Assembly: GCF_041270065.1 (NCBI RefSeq)
Contig: NZ_CP065958.1
Span: forward strand, 4,898,001 to 4,962,000
Direction: 5' to 3'
DNA: 64,000 nucleotides
Source of the DNA: Streptomyces fradiae
Lineage (GTDB): Bacteria; Actinomycetota; Actinomycetes; Streptomycetales; Streptomycetaceae
Positions 55,537 to 63,741 of the stretch are shown here, piece after piece; position 1 is the first letter of the stretch; each line of letters begins with the position of its first letter. The notes below the pieces were generated by a model that saw nothing but the letters and a program-made list of their open reading frames with translations, did not search any database and had not been told where the DNA came from. The translations under genes were made by a program, and so were the position numbers.

Positions 55537-56739
55537 ATGACGCCTCCGCCGACGCGTGGCAACGAGGGGCGCAGCCGGTACACATACCGGCTGCGCCCCT
55601 CGTCCACGGCACTCTCCGCACTGAGTGGAGAGTGGGACCGGTGCCGGTGGGTCTGGAACGAATGTGTCGCGCGGTCGAAGAAGGCCTACGCGGACGACGA
55701 GTCGTGCGGGCCGGCCCGGCTGGACCGGATGCTGACCGGGGCCCGTGCCGTCACCCCGTGGCTGGCCCGTGGATCGTCGGTGCTGCAGCAGCAGGTGATC
55801 CGTGACTTCGGCAAGGCCCGAGCGAGGGCCCTCAAGGACGTCAGGGGGCGCGTACCGGCCCGGCGACGGGCCGGGATGCCGCAGTACAAGAAGAAGCGCG
55901 CGTCCCTGCCGACACTCAACTACACACGGCGCGGATTCCGGCTCAAGGGCAGACGTCTCCACCTGGCGGGCGGGATCGTACTGTCGGTCGTCTGGTCGCG
56001 GGAGCTGCCTGCCGATCCGACTTCGGTGCGGGTGTATCGGGATGCCATCGGGCACTGGTACGCCTCGTTCGTCGTGCCGGAAACCTTCCAGCCCCTCCCG
56101 GGAACCGGTGCGATGCTCGGTGTCGACTGGGGAGTGAAGGAGATCGCAACCACCACGAGCGACGCCCACGATCTCTCGCACCCCGCATACGGCAGCAAGG
56201 CCCGGCAGAAGCTGGCCCGGTACGACCGGATGATGGCCCGGCGTAAACCGAGGAGAGGGAGCGCCCCTTCGAAGGGGTATCGGGCGGCTCGGACGCTGCG
56301 CGCGAAGGCCCATCGGAAGGTTGCCAGGCAACGCCTGGACGCCGGACGGAAGTGGGCGAAGCAGGTCGTGCGCGACCATGACGCCATTGCGGTGGAGGAC
56401 TTCCGTCCCAAGTTCCTCGCCAGGACGACGATGGCACGGAAGGCCGCCGACGCGGCCATCGGCGCGACCAAGAAGGCCCTGATCGAGATGGGCCGCAAGC
56501 ACGGACGGGACGTCCGTCTGGTGAACCCTGCGCACACCACCATGGACTGCGGACGCTGCGGAGCGAGAGCCAAGCACGCATTGCCGCTGTCGGAACGTAC
56601 GTATACGTGCACCGCATGTGGAGCGACGTCCCCGAGGGACAAGAACTCCGCGCGCGTCATGCTCGTCCGGGCGGGTCTGGACCCGGCTGGCATCGAGGGC
56701 GTGAGACCTCCTGGAGCGCGACTCCAGGAGGCGGTCTGA
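55537..56739 (+). CDS. tnpB: TnpB RNA-guided nuclease (IS1341-type element)
   Basis: This 400-aa intact TnpB has an N-terminal wedge/REC region (YTYRLRPSSTALSALSGEWDRCRWVWNECV), RuvC-I GVDWGVKEIATT and RuvC-II AVEDFRPKF. The full zinc ribbon is CGRCGARAKHALPLSERTYTCTACG, and RuvC-III Asp lies in RDKNSARVML. It cuts DNA guided by an omega RNA from the element's right end and helps keep the element. No TnpA lies nearby, so it is an IS1341-like solo element dependent on a transposase elsewhere. The stop is followed by the right-end hairpins. Confidence 0.92.
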   Translation: MTPPPTRGNEGRSRYTYRLRPSSTALSALSGEWDRCRWVWNECVARSKKAYADDESCGPARLDRMLTGARAVTPWLARGSSVLQQQVIRDFGKARARALKDVRGRVPARRRAGMPQYKKKRASLPTLNYTRRGFRLKGRRLHLAGGIVLSVVWSRELPADPTSVRVYRDAIGHWYASFVVPETFQPLPGTGAMLGVDWGVKEIATTTSDAHDLSHPAYGSKARQKLARYDRMMARRKPRRGSAPSKGYRAARTLRAKAHRKVARQRLDAGRKWAKQVVRDHDAIAVEDFRPKFLARTTMARKAADAAIGATKKALIEMGRKHGRDVRLVNPAHTTMDCGRCGARAKHALPLSERTYTCTACGATSPRDKNSARVMLVRAGLDPAGIEGVRPPGARLQEAV

Positions 56740-56776
56740 GCCAGGAATCCCTGTCCTCCCGACAGGGAGCTTTCAA
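56707..56776 (+). ncRNA. Right end and probable omega-RNA 3' region of the TnpB element
   Basis: Hairpin CCTCCTGGAG/CTCCAGGAGG (56707-56716/56722-56731) overlaps the end of tnpB. A second, TCCCTGTC/GACAGGGA (56748-56755/56761-56768), follows GGAATC. The block ends in TTTCAAC, which resembles the right ends of Streptomyces TnpB elements (GGAATCCC ... hairpin ... TCAAC). In such elements the overlapping transcript is the guide RNA, and the guide would be the bases after 56776. Confidence 0.65.
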
Positions 56777-56831
56777 CATCGGAGACTTCGCCGTGCTATC
56801 GGGCCACGTAGCCTCCCGGGGCGGCGCTTGA
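56777..56831 (+). pseudogene. Fossil 5' end of a MerR-type gene
   Basis: Immediately after the TnpB right end, the DNA reads (N)IGDFAVLSGHVASRG, like the N-terminus of a MerR regulator (IGDFARHGRVSVR in the gene at 56869). A 16-bp block CATCGGAGACTTCGCC at 56777-56792 is repeated exactly 100 bp downstream at 56877-56892 inside that gene. It is a remnant with no start and an early stop. Confidence 0.55.
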
Positions 56832-56868
56832 CCCTCACGCCGTGTCAGAGTTTTGAGTAAGGGGCGTC

Positions 56869-57690
56869 ATGTTCGCCATCGGAGACTTCGCCCGGCACGG
56901 GCGGGTGTCGGTCCGGATGCTGCGTCATTACGACGCCGTCGGACTGCTGCGCCCGGCCCGTGTCGACCCGCACAGCGGCTACCGCTACTACGAGGCGGGG
57001 CAGCTCGCGCGGCTCAACCGTGTCATCGCGCTCAAGGAGCTCGGCTTCACCCTGGAACAGGTGGGGGCGATCCTCGACGAGCAGGTGGGGGCGGAGGAGC
57101 TGCGGGGGATGCTGCGGCTGCGGCAGGCCGAGCTGGAGACCGCCGCCGCGGAGGCGGCGGCGCGGCTCGCGCGGGTCGGGGCGCGGCTCCGAGCCATCGA
57201 GAGCGAGGGACGCATGTCCACGCAGGACGTCGTCGTGAAGAGGATTCCGGCCGTGCGGATCGCGGAGCTGAGCGGGATCGCCGCGAGCTTCGGGCCGGCC
57301 GACATCAGCCCGGTGATCGGGCCGCTGTACGAGGAGCTGTGCGGCCGCCTGGAGGCCGCCGGGGTCAAGGAGTTCGGGCCGGGGATCGCGTACTACGAGG
57401 ACGCGGGGCGCGGGGACGGCTCGGTGCGCGTGCACGCCGGGATGAGCGTCCCGGAGGGGACGGTCGTGGAGGGCGTCGAGGTGCACGTCCTGCCCGGGAT
57501 CGAGGAGGCGGCGACCGTAGTCCACCGCGGGTCGATGGACGACATCCTGCCGACCTCGCAGACCCTGGCGGGCTGGATCGACACCAACGGATACGTGTCG
57601 GCCGGCTATGCCCGTGAGCTGTATCTGGAGTGCCCGGAGGACACCTCCCGCTGGGTGACCGAGCTCCAGGAGCCGGTCACCCGCGGCTAG
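56869..57690 (+). CDS. MerR family regulator with GyrI-like ligand domain
   Basis: The protein is 273 aa. The MerR DNA-binding domain (IGDFARHGRVSVRMLRHYDAVGLLRPARVDPHSGYRYYEAGQL, residues 3-70) is followed by a coiled coil (LRQAELETAAAEAAARLARVGARLRAIE) and a GyrI-like effector domain (about 120-270), as in BltR/TipA-like multidrug sensors. AAGGGG precedes ATG 56869. No target gene is adjacent, so it may regulate itself. The gene begins about 90 bp from a transposon end that carries a copy of its own first codons. Confidence 0.9.
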   Translation: MFAIGDFARHGRVSVRMLRHYDAVGLLRPARVDPHSGYRYYEAGQLARLNRVIALKELGFTLEQVGAILDEQVGAEELRGMLRLRQAELETAAAEAAARLARVGARLRAIESEGRMSTQDVVVKRIPAVRIAELSGIAASFGPADISPVIGPLYEELCGRLEAAGVKEFGPGIAYYEDAGRGDGSVRVHAGMSVPEGTVVEGVEVHVLPGIEEAATVVHRGSMDDILPTSQTLAGWIDTNGYVSAGYARELYLECPEDTSRWVTELQEPVTRG

Positions 57691-57726
57691 GGCCTGTCCG
57701 GCGGATCAGGGTCGGATAGGCCCTAG
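57687..57726. terminator. Bidirectional terminator with repeated Streptomyces motif
   Basis: CTAGGGCCTGTCCG (57687-57700) pairs with CGGATAGGCCCTAG (57713-57726), one G-T pair, 12-nt loop, between convergent genes and overlapping the MerR stop. The first 16 bases (CTAGGGCCTGTCCGGC) also occur at 1020-1035. Confidence 0.82.
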
Positions 57727-57733
57727 GCCACAC

Positions 57734-59071
57734 CTACCGCCCGCCCAGGGCCCGCCGCTTCAGCTTCAGGGCGCGGCGGGCCAGGCGGCGCAGCCGCGGA
57801 TGGCGGGGGACCGGGAGGCCGCCGGGCAGGCCGAGCGAGGTGAGCCGGCGGCGGGTGAAGTGGTGCCGGGTGCCGGCCGCGAGCGGGCCGGACAGGTGGC
57901 GTACGGCCGGCTCCCGCAGGTCCGGGCGGATCTTCGGCTGCATCGCGAAGCCCACGGCCGCGACCAGGCCCCGGAGCTCCTGCAGGGGCAGAGCCTTGCC
58001 GGTCGGCTCCTCCAGGTCGGGGACCAGCGCGTCCACCAGGGCCACCGGCACCCGGTTGCTGTTCTGGTACGGCGTGAGCCGGGTGAGCAGCGGCCGGGTG
58101 CCGACCTTCGCGGTCTCGATGCCGTAGAACGCGCTCGCCGTGAACAGCGCCGTCGAGAAGCAGCCCACCACGAGCGCGGGCCGCAGCTCCCGGTAGAGCA
58201 CCTCGGCGAGCACCGGGCGGTCCTCGACGGTCAGTTCGGCGCCGAGCGCCGCCGCCTCCCGCACCAGCGCCTGCGACCAGGCGTCGGGGGCGGTCGGGTG
58301 CGGCTTGAAGACGAGCCGGCGGTGGCCGCGGGCGACCGCGCCGCGGACCATCTTCAGGTGCAGTTCGCCCTCCTCCTCGGGGGTGAGGAGGGAGAGCGCG
58401 GCGAGGTACTGGCCGAGGAGCAGGGCCGGGCCCTCCCCGTCGGCGGGCCCGGTCGCAAGGGGGCCCGACAGCTCCTCCACCACCTTGGTGAAGGCCTCCG
58501 TCGGCACGGTCTCGGCGACCGCCCCGAACTCGGCGAGCAGCAGCGGTTCGAGCCCCGGCACCAGGTCCAGGTGGAGGAGCCGGCGGACCCGCTCGCCGAC
58601 CAGCGGGTCGATCTTGTTGCGGGTGGGGCCGTAGCTCATCAGCCCGTCCGCGTACACGTCGATCGAGGCGTCCGGCAGCAGTTGGGCGATGGTCAGCGCG
58701 GGCGCGACCTGCACGGACTCAAGCGCTAGCTCGATCCGGTCGTCGCCGAGCCGCCACAGGCGCCGCAGGTGCCGCTGGAGCATCGGCAGGTCGTCGGCGC
58801 GCGGGGTCCAACCGCCGGGGTGCAGCGGCTCGATCGTCGCGTTCCAGTCGAGGACCTCGTCGAACCGGCCGCGCAGCTTCTCGAAGCCGGGCATGCGGTC
58901 GAGCGGGGTGGTGGTCTCCGGGACGGCGGCGTTGGTGGAGACGAGCAGCAGCCGCCGGTCGGCCGGGCCGAAGCAGCCGCTGTCGAGGGCGGCGGCGAGG
59001 GTGGCGGCGCCGTACAGGGTGGACGCGTAGAAGATCTGCGTGGTCCTGCGTGCGGGGGTGGTGCGGTTCAT
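57734..59071 (-). CDS. Alpha-2,8-polysialyltransferase family protein
   Basis: The 445-aa protein resembles the bacterial polysialyltransferase (POLYSIA, GT52-like) family: QIFYASTLYGAATLAAALD at the N-terminus, DVYADGLMSYGPTRN, LLLGQYLAALSLLTPEEE, a HPTAPD motif (KPHPTAP, CMP-sugar binding) and VVGCFSTALFTASAFYG. It would transfer nonulosonic acid residues (sialic acid or Kdn) from CMP donors to a growing wall glycopolymer on the cytoplasmic face. The basic Arg-rich C-terminus may touch the membrane. ATG 59071 overlaps the GT2 stop by 4 nt. Confidence 0.83.
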   Translation of the reverse strand: MNRTTPARRTTQIFYASTLYGAATLAAALDSGCFGPADRRLLLVSTNAAVPETTTPLDRMPGFEKLRGRFDEVLDWNATIEPLHPGGWTPRADDLPMLQRHLRRLWRLGDDRIELALESVQVAPALTIAQLLPDASIDVYADGLMSYGPTRNKIDPLVGERVRRLLHLDLVPGLEPLLLAEFGAVAETVPTEAFTKVVEELSGPLATGPADGEGPALLLGQYLAALSLLTPEEEGELHLKMVRGAVARGHRRLVFKPHPTAPDAWSQALVREAAALGAELTVEDRPVLAEVLYRELRPALVVGCFSTALFTASAFYGIETAKVGTRPLLTRLTPYQNSNRVPVALVDALVPDLEEPTGKALPLQELRGLVAAVGFAMQPKIRPDLREPAVRHLSGPLAAGTRHHFTRRRLTSLGLPGGLPVPRHPRLRRLARRALKLKRRALGGR

Positions 59072-60084
59072 GCGGCGTTCGTCTCCAGAGCGGCCGGGCG
59101 CGGGGCCGGGGCGGCCGGGGCGGGGGCGGGGCGGCGGCGCTTGAGCCGGCGCAGCGGGCCGGCCCGGTCCTCGCCCATCGCCGTGAGGGCCTCGGCGAGG
59201 ACGTCCTGCGGCAGCCTGCGCAGCGCGCCCGAACTCATCGCCCGCAATTGCCGTCCGACCTCGGGTTCGAATTTCGCCATGTTCCCGATGTGGTGGGAAA
59301 TCACCGCGCAATAGGTGCGGACGGCTTTCGGCAGCAGTCGTTCCGCATCGGGATCATTCCTGGTCTCGTCGATCACCTGATCGAAAGCGCGGATGAAATC
59401 GAGCTGCCGTACATCACCGATCTGAGTGAGCGAGGTGGCCACTCCGCGCCGGTAGAAGATTCCGAGATCGCCGGCGACCGCGAAGGATTCCGCCTCGCGG
59501 TGCAGCCGCCAGATCCACGGCCGGTCCTCGGCCGTCCGCAGGCCGTGCGGGAAGTGCAGCAACCCCCGGTCGAGCAGCCGCCGGTGATACATCCCGGCCC
59601 ACGCGTACGGATAGTCCACCGAGGTCGTCCGGTCGGCGGGCAGGATCGCGTCACGCGGCCGCAGCACCTCCCCGCGCCGGCCCACCGGCACCCGCCGCAC
59701 CGACCGGCCGCGCCCGGTCACCCGGACGTGGTCGGTGCGCAGGAAGTCGCAGTCCAGCTCCTCCATGGTGGCGACAAGGCGCCCGTAGAAGCCGGGGGAG
59801 AGCCAGTCGTCGCCGTCCAGGAACGCCAGATACGTGCCGCGGGCCGCGTCCAGACCGGTGTTGCGGGCGGTCGCCAGGCCCTCGTTGCGGGCGTGCCGCA
59901 GCAGCCGCGCCCCCGGGATCTCGCGCTCCGCGCGTTCCAGGAGCTCCGGGGTCCCGTCCGTCGAACAGTCGTCGACCAGCAGGAACTCGAAGTCCTCGCG
60001 GGCGTTCGCGCGCAGGCTTCTGAGGGCGTCGGGGGCATATGTCTGCACGTTGTAGAACGGCACGACGACGGAGAGCTTGACCAC
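59068..60084 (-). CDS. Family 2 glycosyltransferase
   Basis: The protein is 338 aa. The GT-A domain starts LSVVVPFYNVQTYAPDALRSL, with LLVDDCSTDGTPELL and the metal motif LDGDDWLSP. A helical C-terminal half (about 170 residues) ends in an Ala/Pro/Arg-rich tail. GTG 60084 was taken as the start since the fold begins three residues later. Coupled by a 4-nt overlap to the polysialyltransferase gene, it probably adds another sugar of the same wall polymer. The operon is divergent from the DUF6716/CMP-sugar genes. Confidence 0.87.
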   Translation of the reverse strand: MVKLSVVVPFYNVQTYAPDALRSLRANAREDFEFLLVDDCSTDGTPELLERAEREIPGARLLRHARNEGLATARNTGLDAARGTYLAFLDGDDWLSPGFYGRLVATMEELDCDFLRTDHVRVTGRGRSVRRVPVGRRGEVLRPRDAILPADRTTSVDYPYAWAGMYHRRLLDRGLLHFPHGLRTAEDRPWIWRLHREAESFAVAGDLGIFYRRGVATSLTQIGDVRQLDFIRAFDQVIDETRNDPDAERLLPKAVRTYCAVISHHIGNMAKFEPEVGRQLRAMSSGALRRLPQDVLAEALTAMGEDRAGPLRRLKRRRPAPAPAAPAPRPAALETNAA

Positions 60085-60283
60085 GGAAGCGACGCTAGGC
60101 GGCGCCCCGGCACTCGTCCTGACCGACAAGGGGATGCCCGGTGAACACAAAGCGGCGAGCCCCTTAACCACCCCGGATGCACTCCCCTTTCTGTCCGTTT
60201 CCCGCTGTGCGTCATGGTGCTGTTAACCATTTGTTGTGGCCCAGTTGGGCTGCGAATCCCCGAGCCCTCCTAGCGTCCTGGAC

Positions 60284-61633
60284 GTGCCATCACGTACCGA
60301 TCGAACGGTGCGCGTCGCCGTTCTCGCCGACTCCGACACCCGGTGGAAATGGGGCGTGCTCACCGCACGCAGAATCAGCCCTGGCAGCCCCGAAAGCAGC
60401 CGTGCGGGCGGCGCCGAAAACGCCCCCGCTCCCACGGGATTCGTGCTGCGCGGCCGCGCCACCCCCACCACCCGCCAGCTCGCCGAGACCGCGGTGTCCG
60501 ACACCGTGCCCCGCGAGGTGACCGGCGCGGAGTTCCTGCGTGAGGTGCGCGTCGCCGCGGAGCGCGGCGAGGGGTACGACGTCGTCGTGCTCGCCCTCGT
60601 CGGCGGCACCGTGCGCGCCGTGCTCCAGGGCATCGCCGACCTCGGCCTGGAGCGCCGCCCGGTGCTCGTCACCGGCTATGTCGGCGTCGTCTACGAGAAG
60701 CTCGCCGACGGGCTGCTGCTCCGCCATGGCGCGGACGTCGTGCTCGCCAACTCCCGCCACGACGCGGAGCGTTTCCGCGCCGTGTACGAGGGCGTCGGCG
60801 CCGACCCCGGGTCGGTCGTCGAGGCCGCCCTGCCGTTCCTCGGCGGCGCCCCGCACAAGCCCGAACCCGGCCGCGACACCCTGGTCTTCGCCGCGCAGCC
60901 CTCGGTGCCGGTCACCAAGGCCGAACGCGCCTACGTGCTGCGCCGCCTGGTCGAGCACGCCCGGCTGCACCCGGACCGCGAGGTGCTCCTGAAGCTCCGC
61001 TCCCGGCCCGGCGAACACACCACGCACCTGGAGGAGTTCCCGTACCAGAAGCTGGTGCGCGAACTGCCGACCCCGCCCAACTTCCGTCTGGTGTACGGGC
61101 ACATGGGCGAGGTCCTGGACCGCACCGACCTGCTTGTCACCGTCTCCTCCACGGCCGCCCTCGAAGCCCTGCACCGGCGCATCCCCACCGCGATCCTCAC
61201 CGACCTCGGGGTGCGCGAGCCGCTCGGCAACCACCACTTCATCGGCTCCGGCCTGCTCACCTCCTTCGACGCCCTCGACCAGGGCGCCGTCCCCGAGCCC
61301 GACGAGCGGTGGCTGGCCCGGCAGGGCGTCGGCGCCGAGGGACTGCCCGGCTCGATCCCGTACGAGCAGGCCTTCGACGCCGCCCGCGAGCGCGTCGCCC
61401 GGCTCCTCTCCGGCCCGCCGCTGGCGCCGGTCGCCCCGTACTACACGGCCGAGACCGCCGGCGGCTATCTGCCCGGCATCCTCGCCCGCCACCGTCTCGA
61501 CCGACTCGACCTCAGCGCGCCCGAGCCCCGCGAGAGCGGGGTGCGCCGGATCGTCCGCGAGGCGGCCCGCGGCGCCTACCGCCACGGCGTCCAGCGCGTG
61601 GCCCCCGTCATCCGCCGACTGGGAGAACTCTGA
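60284..61633 (+). CDS. DUF6716-type putative glycosyltransferase
   Basis: This 449-aa protein has a GT-B-like layout: an N-terminal Rossmann half (VRVAVLADSDTRWKWG, YDVVVLALVGGTVRAVLQ) and a C-terminal half with LVTVSSTAALEALHRRIPTAILTDLGVREPLGNHHFIGSG, reminiscent of sugar-nucleotide binding. I match it to the DUF6716 family seen in actinobacterial nonulosonic acid clusters. GTG 60284 is chosen; an extension to 60236 lacks support. It is coupled to the next gene by TGATG. Confidence 0.78.
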   Translation: MPSRTDRTVRVAVLADSDTRWKWGVLTARRISPGSPESSRAGGAENAPAPTGFVLRGRATPTTRQLAETAVSDTVPREVTGAEFLREVRVAAERGEGYDVVVLALVGGTVRAVLQGIADLGLERRPVLVTGYVGVVYEKLADGLLLRHGADVVLANSRHDAERFRAVYEGVGADPGSVVEAALPFLGGAPHKPEPGRDTLVFAAQPSVPVTKAERAYVLRRLVEHARLHPDREVLLKLRSRPGEHTTHLEEFPYQKLVRELPTPPNFRLVYGHMGEVLDRTDLLVTVSSTAALEALHRRIPTAILTDLGVREPLGNHHFIGSGLLTSFDALDQGAVPEPDERWLARQGVGAEGLPGSIPYEQAFDAARERVARLLSGPPLAPVAPYYTAETAGGYLPGILARHRLDRLDLSAPEPRESGVRRIVREAARGAYRHGVQRVAPVIRRLGEL

Positions 61634-62838
61634 TGCCCACACCCGCTCCCGTCCCCACCGTGCTCGCCGTCATCCCCGCACGGGGCGGCTCCAAGGGCGT
61701 CCCCGCCAAGAACCTCGCCCCGGTCGCCGGGATCCCGCTGGTCGGCCGGGCCGTCCGGGCCTGCCTCGGCGCCCCGGCGGTGACCCACGTCGTGGTCTCC
61801 ACCGACGATGCGGCCATCGCGGACACCGCCCGCGCCTTCGGCGCCGAGGCCGTGCGCCGCCCCGCCGAGCTCTCCGGCGACACCGCGACCAGCGAGTCCG
61901 CCGTGCTGCACGCCATGGACGCCTTCGAGGCCACCCACGGCCGCACCGCCGACGTGGTCCTGCTCGTCCAGTGCACCAGCCCCTTCCTGACCGCCGTCGA
62001 GGTCGACGAGACCGCCCGCCGGATCACCGAGGGCGCCGCCGACACCGCCTTCACCGCCGCCCCCAGCCACGGCTTCCTCTGGCGGGAGAACGACGGCGGC
62101 GCCCTCGGCGTCAACCACGACAAGGCCCACCGGCCGCGCCGCCAGGACCGCGAGCCCGAGTACCTGGAGACCGGCTCGGTCTACGCGATGGCCGCCGACG
62201 GCTTCCGCACCCACCGGCACCGCTTCTTCGGCCGCACCGAACTCGTCGTCACCGACCCGGCCCGCGTCCTGGAGATCGACGACCCGCACGACCTGGCCCG
62301 CTCCCGGGCCCTCGCGCCGCTGCTCGACGCGCCGGTCACCCCGGTCCTCGCCGACGTCGACGCCGTCGTCCTCGACTTCGACGGCACGCAGACCGACGAC
62401 CGGGTCCACATCGACGCCGACGGCCGCGAGTTCGTCTCCGTGCACCGCGGCGACGGCCTCGGCATCGCCGCCCTGCGCAAGGCCGGCGTCCCGCTGCTCA
62501 TCCTCTCCACCGAGCAGAACCCCGTCGTCGCCGCCCGCGCCCGCAAGCTCCGCATCCCCGTGCTGCACGGCGTGGACCGCAAGGACCTCGCCCTCAAGCA
62601 GTGGTGCGACGAGCAGGGCATCGACCCGCAGCGCGTGCTCTACGCCGGCAACGACGTCAACGACCTGCCCTGCTTCCACCTCGTCGGCTGGCCCGTCGCG
62701 GTGGGCAGCGCCCACGACTCCGTACGGGCCGCCGCCCGCGCGGTCACCGACACCCCCGGCGGCTCCGGAGCCATCCGCGAGATCGCCGCCTGGCTCCTCG
62801 GACCCGAGCTCAACACCCCCAACTCGCCCAACCGGTAA
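61633..62838 (+). CDS. CMP-nonulosonate synthetase fused to HAD phosphatase
   Basis: The protein is 401 aa. The N-terminal cytidylyltransferase (about 1-235) has IPARGGSKGVPAKN, STDDAAIAD, QCTSPFLTA and a YLETGSVYAM motif. The C-terminal HAD-IIIC domain (about 240-390) has DFDGTQTDD (Asp248, Asp250), LSTEQNP and YAGNDVNDLPCF, like KdsC-type phosphatases. One polypeptide can thus dephosphorylate a 9-phosphate sugar and activate it as the CMP donor. Vertebrate CMP-Neu5Ac synthetase has the same order. It feeds the polysialyltransferase-like enzyme. Confidence 0.9.
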   Translation: MPTPAPVPTVLAVIPARGGSKGVPAKNLAPVAGIPLVGRAVRACLGAPAVTHVVVSTDDAAIADTARAFGAEAVRRPAELSGDTATSESAVLHAMDAFEATHGRTADVVLLVQCTSPFLTAVEVDETARRITEGAADTAFTAAPSHGFLWRENDGGALGVNHDKAHRPRRQDREPEYLETGSVYAMAADGFRTHRHRFFGRTELVVTDPARVLEIDDPHDLARSRALAPLLDAPVTPVLADVDAVVLDFDGTQTDDRVHIDADGREFVSVHRGDGLGIAALRKAGVPLLILSTEQNPVVAARARKLRIPVLHGVDRKDLALKQWCDEQGIDPQRVLYAGNDVNDLPCFHLVGWPVAVGSAHDSVRAAARAVTDTPGGSGAIREIAAWLLGPELNTPNSPNR

Positions 62839-62847
62839 GGAACGATC

Positions 62848-63741
62848 ATGAACTCCCGTCTGCGCACCCTCGGCACCAAGACCGCCGGCCCGGGCCAGTC
62901 CGTCTACGTCTGCGGCGAGATCGGCATCAACCACAACGGCGACCTCGACAACGCCTTCAAGCTCATCGACGTGGCCGCCGAGGCGGGCTGTGACGCCGTG
63001 AAGTTCCAGAAGCGCACCCCGGAGATCTGCACCCCGCGCGACCAGTGGGACATCGAGCGCGACACCCCGTGGGGCCGGATGACCTACATCGACTACCGCC
63101 ACCGCGTGGAGTTCGGCGAGGACGAGTACCGCGCCATCGACGAGCACTGCAAGAAGCGCGGCATCGAGTGGTTCGCCTCGCCGTGGGACACCGAGGCCGT
63201 CGCCTTCCTGGAGAAGTTCGACGTCCCCGCCCACAAGGTGGCCTCCGCCTCCCTCACCGACGACGAGCTGCTCCGCGAGCTGCGCGCCACCGGCCGCACG
63301 GTGATCCTCTCCACCGGCATGTCCACCCCGAAGCAGATCCGCCACGCGGTCGAGGTCCTGGGCAGCGACAACATCCTGCTCTGCCACGCCACCTCCACCT
63401 ACCCGGCCAAGGCCGAGGAGCTCAACCTGCGCGTCATCCAGACGCTCCAGGAGGAGTACCCGAACGTCCCGATCGGCTACTCCGGCCACGAGACCGGCCT
63501 CCAGACCACCCTCGCCGCGGTCGCCCTCGGCGCCACCTTCGTCGAGCGCCACATCACCCTCGACCGCGCCATGTGGGGCTCCGACCAGGCCGCCTCCGTC
63601 GAGCCCCAGGGCCTCCAGCGCCTGGTCCGCGACATCCGCACCATCGAGACCGCGCTCGGCGACGGCGTCAAGAAGGTCTACGAGTCGGAGCTCGGCCCGA
63701 TGAAGAAGCTCCGCCGGGTCCCGGGCGTCGTCGCCGCATGA
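62848..63741 (+). CDS. NeuB-type nonulosonic acid synthase, short form
   Basis: This 297-aa TIM barrel of the NeuB/SpsE family condenses phosphoenolpyruvate with a hexose or its phosphate. Motifs are YVCGEIGINHNGD, AAEAGCDAVKFQKR, FASPWDTEAVAFLE, ILSTGMS, LCHATSTYP and GYSGHETGLQTTLAAVALGA. The C-terminal SAF (antifreeze-like) domain of normal NeuB is absent; the protein stops about 45 residues short of the usual length. With the fused phosphatase next door, a 9-phosphate product (Kdn-9-P or Neu5Ac-9-P, as in mammals) is plausible. Its stop overlaps the next start (ATGA). Confidence 0.9.
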   Translation: MNSRLRTLGTKTAGPGQSVYVCGEIGINHNGDLDNAFKLIDVAAEAGCDAVKFQKRTPEICTPRDQWDIERDTPWGRMTYIDYRHRVEFGEDEYRAIDEHCKKRGIEWFASPWDTEAVAFLEKFDVPAHKVASASLTDDELLRELRATGRTVILSTGMSTPKQIRHAVEVLGSDNILLCHATSTYPAKAEELNLRVIQTLQEEYPNVPIGYSGHETGLQTTLAAVALGATFVERHITLDRAMWGSDQAASVEPQGLQRLVRDIRTIETALGDGVKKVYESELGPMKKLRRVPGVVAA

